Source of the DNA: Oxyruncus cristatus
Taxonomy: Eukaryota; Chordata; Aves; Passeriformes; Cotingidae
Direction of reading: 5' to 3'
Length of the DNA stretch: 64,000 nt
Assembly (NCBI GenBank): GCA_013399855.1
Contig: VXAY01002919.1
Location: forward strand, 656,903 to 720,902
Below the pieces are notes generated by a model. That model saw only the letters and a program-made list of their open reading frames with translations, was not told where the DNA came from and made no database searches. Every line of letters starts with the position of its first letter. The stretch's first letter is position 1. The position numbers and the translations under genes are program-made. Shown here piece after piece: positions 58,890 through 64,000 of the stretch.

Positions 58890-60759
58890 GTGAGCGCCGG
58901 GCGGAGCCGGAGCGGGGCCGGGGCACCTGCTGCGGGCCCCGGGCGGGGGTCCCGGGGGGTGCCGGGGGAGAAGAGTGGGCGGCTCGGGCGGGGGGCCCTC
59001 CGAGGAACTGAGCTGCCCGAAGCAGCGACAGCGCTCAGCCGGCGCTCCCGGCTCCCTGCTCCCGCGGGGGAGACGCAGCTCCTCCTGGGGAAGTACCGGT
59101 TGGATGCGAAATGACATCGCTGGGAAAAGGCAGCCTCTGTCTTAACTGGTAATTTAAAGTAGAGGCCATTCCCCCGGCAACCAGGGAGCCGCAGGAGGAG
59201 GCTGGGAGGGGTTCTCCCAAGCACCGCGTGCAGCGGAACATTTCACGTCGTCACGGTGGGTTTTACTCGTGTCATTTCAAATAGGGAGCCGGCAGCTGCT
59301 GCGTTTACAAGTTCATCCTCAGAGGAAGTCCTCGCATCATCCCCCAGAAATTTAGGGAATGCTGTGCCCGTTCTCCCCTCATTGCACCTTTTCAGTAGTC
59401 TCACAGTTCCACGGCACAGCTGAATTCACGCTTTCTTTTCTCTTTCACTTTCCCTCACGCTCTGTCCTCCCTTCAGCTTTCCAGTTCTTCGCGCTGGAAA
59501 ACAATCAGCAATGTCATCTTCTTAAATGTCTTTTTCTTTCCTTCTGATTCACTGGGTTCTTTTAAAAGAAGTCACAAAGTAATCCTGTTCAGCCTCTCTA
59601 GGGCAAGCAGTTTTGGGCTTTTGTCTCCTTTATGTTTGAAGCACAGTTAAAGCAAATGCTGTTCCCTCTTGGTGACAGCGCTGCGCGCTCCGGGGACACA
59701 GTGCTGCTGTGCTCGAGCTGGAGGGGCAGAGTGATGCTGCCCAGCTGCAGCTGCAAGGCAGCAGAAGGACAAAGCTCTGTGTTATTTGTTTCTCAAAAGC
59801 GACAACTACTGTGTTTTGTTATCCTGCCTTTTCGCTGGGATGGGAGAAACCATCTCCTCAGCTGGCTGGGGCATTCATCCCAAGCTCCCGGCCTAAAGCC
59901 GAGCCCCTGCCTGGCAGGAAGGAGGTCCCCATGCTGTGACAGGGTGGCAGAGGACCCTCACGCTCTGCTAGGACACGTCTGTGAGGAAAGCCATGATCCC
60001 ACGCTCTCCAGCTGTACACGCGCCTGCTTTCCTGGCTTGTGGAGGTTCTGCCACATGGATCAAGTGCCAGGCAGTGCGTGACAGGTTGGAAATGCACCAC
60101 GCCAGGCTGCCACGGCCATGGGAAGCAGCAGGTGTTTGGGAGCCTCGTCCAGGTTGTGCAGGAGCTACAGACCGAGGCTCTGGGCCTCCATCAGCACAGC
60201 AACAGGACACTGTGCCTGATCCTGTGGGATGCTGGAGCTGCCTGCCAGGATACCCACTGCTGCCTGGGAGGCTGACAGTTTGTCTGGCCTGTGGTGGGGC
60301 TGAGACCACTGGCTGTAGATTTTTCCCCTCAAACAACACTCTGTGACCGTCCCTTGTGACCTGGTCTTGTTTGCACTAACGGGAATCTTTCCTTCCACTT
60401 AACACCATCCATCGCTAGGCTGTAATTTCCGTGTTCCAAGATATTTTATGTGTAACAATCCTTTTACCTCCTGGTTCTGCTGGGGGTCTCCTGCCCGGCT
60501 CCATTCCCTGTTGCAGCTCAGGCTAAGTTTTGATGACTAAATGACTTACCAGGTTTGGGCAGTTCAGAAGCACCACTACACCGAAGAACTGAAACGACGC
60601 AGCACGCTGCCCTCAGACAGGATTTTGTTGTATCAGACACTGTCGAGCGCTCCCTGAGTGTTGTGGTGGTGTGGTTTCATGGAAGCACAGGTGCCAGTGA
60701 CACCTCTGGGGTGCTCTGCAGCCGTTTGTGCAGTGCTGACTGCTCTGTTTGCCTTGCAG
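58890..60759 (+). other. TSPAN2: TSPAN2 intron 1
   Basis: GTGAGC to GCCTTGCAG. Only 1.9 kb, short for a tetraspanin first intron. The first 110 bp are extremely G-rich on the coding strand. No CR1 or other repeat recognised. Confidence 0.85.
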
Positions 60760-60862
60760 CTGGCGGGACTGGCTGTCATTGCCTTTGGGCTGTGGCTGCG
60801 CTTCGGCGGGGCGATGGCAGACTTCGCTACAGACAAAAAGTCCCCGGAGTATTTCTTCCTGG
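60760..60862 (+). CDS. TSPAN2: Tetraspanin-2, coding exon 2 (residues 24-57 plus one base)
   Basis: Encodes the second half of transmembrane helix 1 (LAGLAVIAFGLWLRF) and the small extracellular loop (GGAMADFATDKKSPEYFFL), with a glycine codon split across the next intron. The pattern FGLW.RFGG and KSPEYF is characteristic of TSPAN2. The acceptor GCCTTGCAG ends at 60759 and the donor CTGG|GTAAGT follows 60862; the 103-bp exon keeps the frame with exon 1 (phase 0 in, phase 1 out). The next exon should begin by completing the glycine and continue with the second helix. It is not in the window. Confidence 0.93.
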
Positions 60863-63800
60863 GTAAGTTCCAGTGCGTGGGAGGACGCAGCTTTCAGCCC
60901 TGGCTTCATCCTGGGGCAGGTGATGCATTGAATTCTGTGAAGGTCAACAATTCCTGGCCTGAACTACCCAAAACTGGGCATTCTGTGTGTGCCATGTGCG
61001 TGGTGGCTTTTGACTTTTCTCTGCCTGGCATCCGCTTCCTTAGTCCAACCTAATCTCTTCTCTTGGACTTGATCCAGTCCTCACGTATCCTAAGTGAATT
61101 GTGCTAATACTCTCAGAATAGAAGGTGAGACAGGTCAGAGACTTGTGGGGTTCACCGATATATCCTCCCTTCCGTGCAGCTGCCAGCCAAGACAACAACA
61201 GGGTCACTTCAGAATGTTCCCAGTGCCAGTGCAGCAGTAAAATTTTGCTCCCCAGTTCTCCCTGTGTCTGCAGAGGGAGAACTGGTGAGCACTGGTGTTA
61301 CTTCATTCACGTAGGCCTCGGTGTGACTGAAGTATCAGAGCAAATCCTTCCACTAATGAGAAGTCAAAACTACCTGGTGTTCAATCACCTCGGGAGCTGT
61401 TTGTCCAACCCAGGCAGGAATCAACTAGTTCCTCAAGTCCACAGATCTGGTATTAGTCACTCCTAATTTTAGCATTTAAGATAATTTTTTTTCTCCCTGG
61501 TATTTCCAGGCAGGTTTTCTGGAAATGCCACCTGTGTTAGGTATCTACAGACACCCTTAAATAGCAGCTGTCTGGGACTGCCAGCAACTGCGTTTCTCTG
61601 TCACTGGCAACTGTAACGTGTCTTTACAGCAGAAAAGTCAGGGGGTTTTTGTTCTGTTTAATACATCACCCCTGGAGATTGACTCAAACATTTTTGCCGT
61701 CTACAAATACCAAGTGTGAATGAGTTCCCAGCCCTGCCTTGTCCATCAAGCCACTCTGACAGGGTGGGAGGACTGGGAGTTGGCCCCAGGTGTCCTGCAG
61801 TCAGTCACCCATCACTGCAATATGGTGCAGTTACTTTAAATATCCCAATTCTCTTAGTGGAGGCCTTGACTCAGATCCACCACAGTCCCAACCCAAGCTT
61901 CTCTAACGTATGCAGCTGGCTGTACAACACTGTGGAAAGAGATGGGGAGAATGTGATGTCCAGCAAAGTTACCGTGTGATTTTGTGAGGCTGAATAAAAC
62001 CATTCAGACAAAAATGTTATTTGGGACCCGAGGGTTATTGTGAAATACCCTGTAGCACCTCCACTGACACAGAGAGGCAGGAATTATGATTTACTTTTTC
62101 TCTTACGTCTGAGCTGCTATGACAGCAGCATATTAGATCACCAACTTCATTTCCAGACCCAGTTTATACCTGCTGAACTTCCTGTGCCGTACACTGGAAT
62201 GGTTCCCTGCCTCATCCACTTACGTTTGTCCCAGGAGAGCAAACAAGACAGAAAGATGTTCTGACCTTCAGAATCAAGTGCTGTTGGTTTGTTGGAAGCC
62301 AGAAATTAATACATCCTGTGCTGTGGATAAGCACCACAGTGCAGACTGTAACACACTGTGTAAACAAGATATTCTCTGGTGCATGTGTATTCAAATCTGC
62401 TTCCGTCCTGAACGGGAATTACAGAAGTTGTTCAAAACTGTTAATTTTGGGAAGTCCTGGGGAACCTTCTTGTAGAAGTTTCGTCACAGACCATGACATT
62501 GGACTGCTGGGCTGCCACATGTATTTATAGAGCTGTCTGCTGGAATATGTAACTGCAAGCAGGGGAAGTGCTGAGGAACAGGGCACAGAGATGTTGAGAA
62601 TTCTTTTAAACTCGCACTTTGGACTGAATTCTGAAGCGAAGGTTTTTGTAATAGGCACTGGGCAGAGCAGTCCTGTGAAAGAAAAACAGAGTTTTTTGCT
62701 GCCTTCCCTCATTACAAATCATGTTAAACGCTGCTGTGACTTCTGAGCATCTGATGGGGCAGCTGTGCTGGGGCTGTGAACAGTCTGGGACTAAGTGGTA
62801 AAAGAACAGTGATAAGTTCAGTTACAGTGGGTTTTGCAGCAGACAAAGCTGCGCTTGATGGTCCTGCTGAAGAGCTTTGCCTCTCTAGATTTCAGCTCGG
62901 AGTCCCCCTTGGCAGTTGTGTATTGGGCCTTTCTCAGAGTCTGAGGGACTGTTGTTTATTTGGCTTTGTGTGTTTGCTCTGTAACATGCGTCCTGGGTGG
63001 CAGCCAGGATTCTGCACAGGAGTTCTTAATATGGAACACTGTGCAGCACACAAGGAGCAGCTGCCCTGAGGGCTGGAAGAGAAAGTAGATAAGCAGTATG
63101 GCTTAAAATATAAGTATATAGCTAAATATCTAAGAGTAGTTTCTTTATCTCTGTCCCCCTGACTGCTTTTGTGGCTGCCTTGTGATAGCCCAGGCCCCTG
63201 TGATCACATCAGCTTTGTGCCAGGGCTTGGAACAACAGTGCAGGTGCATTCAGAGTTTGCTTTGTAGGCTGAAACACTATCCAGAATCACCATCTTCTGG
63301 AAAACATTTAATTTTCTTTCTTATAAATAGCAGCATATTCTGCTCTTTCTGTACCTGGGCTGAGCTGCCAGCCCAATCTAACCAGCTTCTCTCTTGTGCT
63401 TCCTTGTGATGGCTTTTTTCCTGGATCTGAAATGTTGTTTTAGTTTAAAATAATTGATAATTCTATCCTTGCATTTTCCATTAGGCCAGAATGAGTCTCC
63501 TTAAATAGCCTTGCTCTTTACCAGCAGTCCAGCTGCCTTTTCTGCCCCTGGAATAGTTCGGGCCATGACTTGGCAACGAGGCCTGTTCATCTTTTCCAGC
63601 CACTGAGATGTTTTTGTTGGTTGGAGAACAGCTCCCAGGCAGCAGTGCTGAGGGCAAGCACATATGTGTTCTTAGTTTTCTGTTGCTTGTGGTTTTGTGT
63701 TTGGTGATCCATATTCCCCACTGCAGCCTGCAGTTAAAATCCTACAACAGAAAGGGCTGGAATTGGAACTCTTTGACCCACACAGTCTCCATCCACTTTA

Positions 63801-64000
63801 CCAGATGTTTCTTACAGGCTCCTAAAACTGGACATCCACTGCCTGCAGCTCCCCAGCTTTTGGAGTTTCTGCTACAGGGGGACAATATTTTTATGTTGCT
63901 CCATCTCATAGTAAAGTTTTTGTGCCTGTGCTTCAAGTGGTGAGGCAAAACTGTAGCTTCCTTGTTTGACTGCAGTTCAGCTCTGGGACAGGTCATATAT
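60863..64000 (+). other. TSPAN2: Start of TSPAN2 intron 2, incomplete
   Basis: From GTAAGT at 60863 to the window edge. I looked for the third TSPAN2 exon (second transmembrane helix with a GCCGA-like motif) and did not find it. No CR1 fragment or RNA gene recognised. Confidence 0.75.

Larger units (their letters stand above)
58525..59110. promoter_or_regulatory. TSPAN2: CpG-island promoter of TSPAN2
   Basis: About 590 bp of very GC- and CpG-rich DNA around TSPAN2 exon 1, broken by a 26-base gap. No TATA box is visible; GC boxes of CCGCC type are frequent. The transcription start is expected between about 58600 and 58800 but cannot be placed. Confidence 0.8.

Noticed and set aside
58532..59224. 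Antisense open frames of 230 and 188 codons over the TSPAN2 promoter
   Set aside because: They run through an N gap and proline/arginine-rich low-complexity translation of GC-rich DNA, where stop codons are rare.
1..64000. CRISPR array, operon, tRNA or rRNA gene
   Set aside because: The recurring short sequences are dispersed CR1 blocks without regular spacing. No tRNA box pair or rRNA segment was recognised; the DNA is clearly vertebrate.

Overview
The window is a stretch of bird nuclear genome. Three things point there. It is littered with short, 5'-truncated CR1 retrotransposon fragments in both orientations, many keeping the avian CR1 3' tail built on GATTCTATG. The one complete protein-coding exon encodes a bird-like prepro-nerve growth factor (NGF). 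The next gene downstream, in the same orientation, is TSPAN2, the NGF-TSPAN2 order known in vertebrates. About 1 kb of the 64 kb is clearly coding; the rest is intron, intergenic DNA and repeats.

Layout. 1-3.7 kb: upstream flank with two CR1 fragments. 3.66-4.26 kb: CpG island with an AP-1 site and a good plus-strand splice donor (exon end 4118), the best candidate for the NGF promoter and first exon. 4.1-29.4 kb: the presumed large NGF 5' intron, with about half the CR1 fragments, an old diverged CR1, and a second CpG-rich patch at 13.3-13.7 kb that carries outward-facing splice donors on both strands. 29385-30265: last NGF exon with the whole 239-residue reading frame (29397-30116) and a compact 3' UTR. 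30.3-58.5 kb: intergenic, no supported gene, with long CR1 copies, a nested CR1 insertion, a CAG/AGC tract and A/T-rich simple repeats. 58.5-59.1 kb: CpG-island promoter and exon 1 of TSPAN2. 60760-60862: TSPAN2 exon 2. 60.9-64 kb: start of TSPAN2 intron 2; the remaining exons lie beyond the right edge.

NGF is a secreted neurotrophin; TSPAN2 is a four-pass membrane protein linked to oligodendrocytes. They are neighbours but no shared pathway can be read from the sequence. I found no CRISPR array, operon, tRNA or rRNA gene. The observations most worth following are the divergent CpG patch at 13.3-13.7 kb (possible alternative NGF promoter plus antisense RNA) and the 48-codon open frame in candidate exon 1, which would join prepro-NGF in frame. 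Three short N gaps sit in homopolymer or GC-rich sequence; one interrupts the TSPAN2 promoter and one lies just after candidate NGF exon 1.
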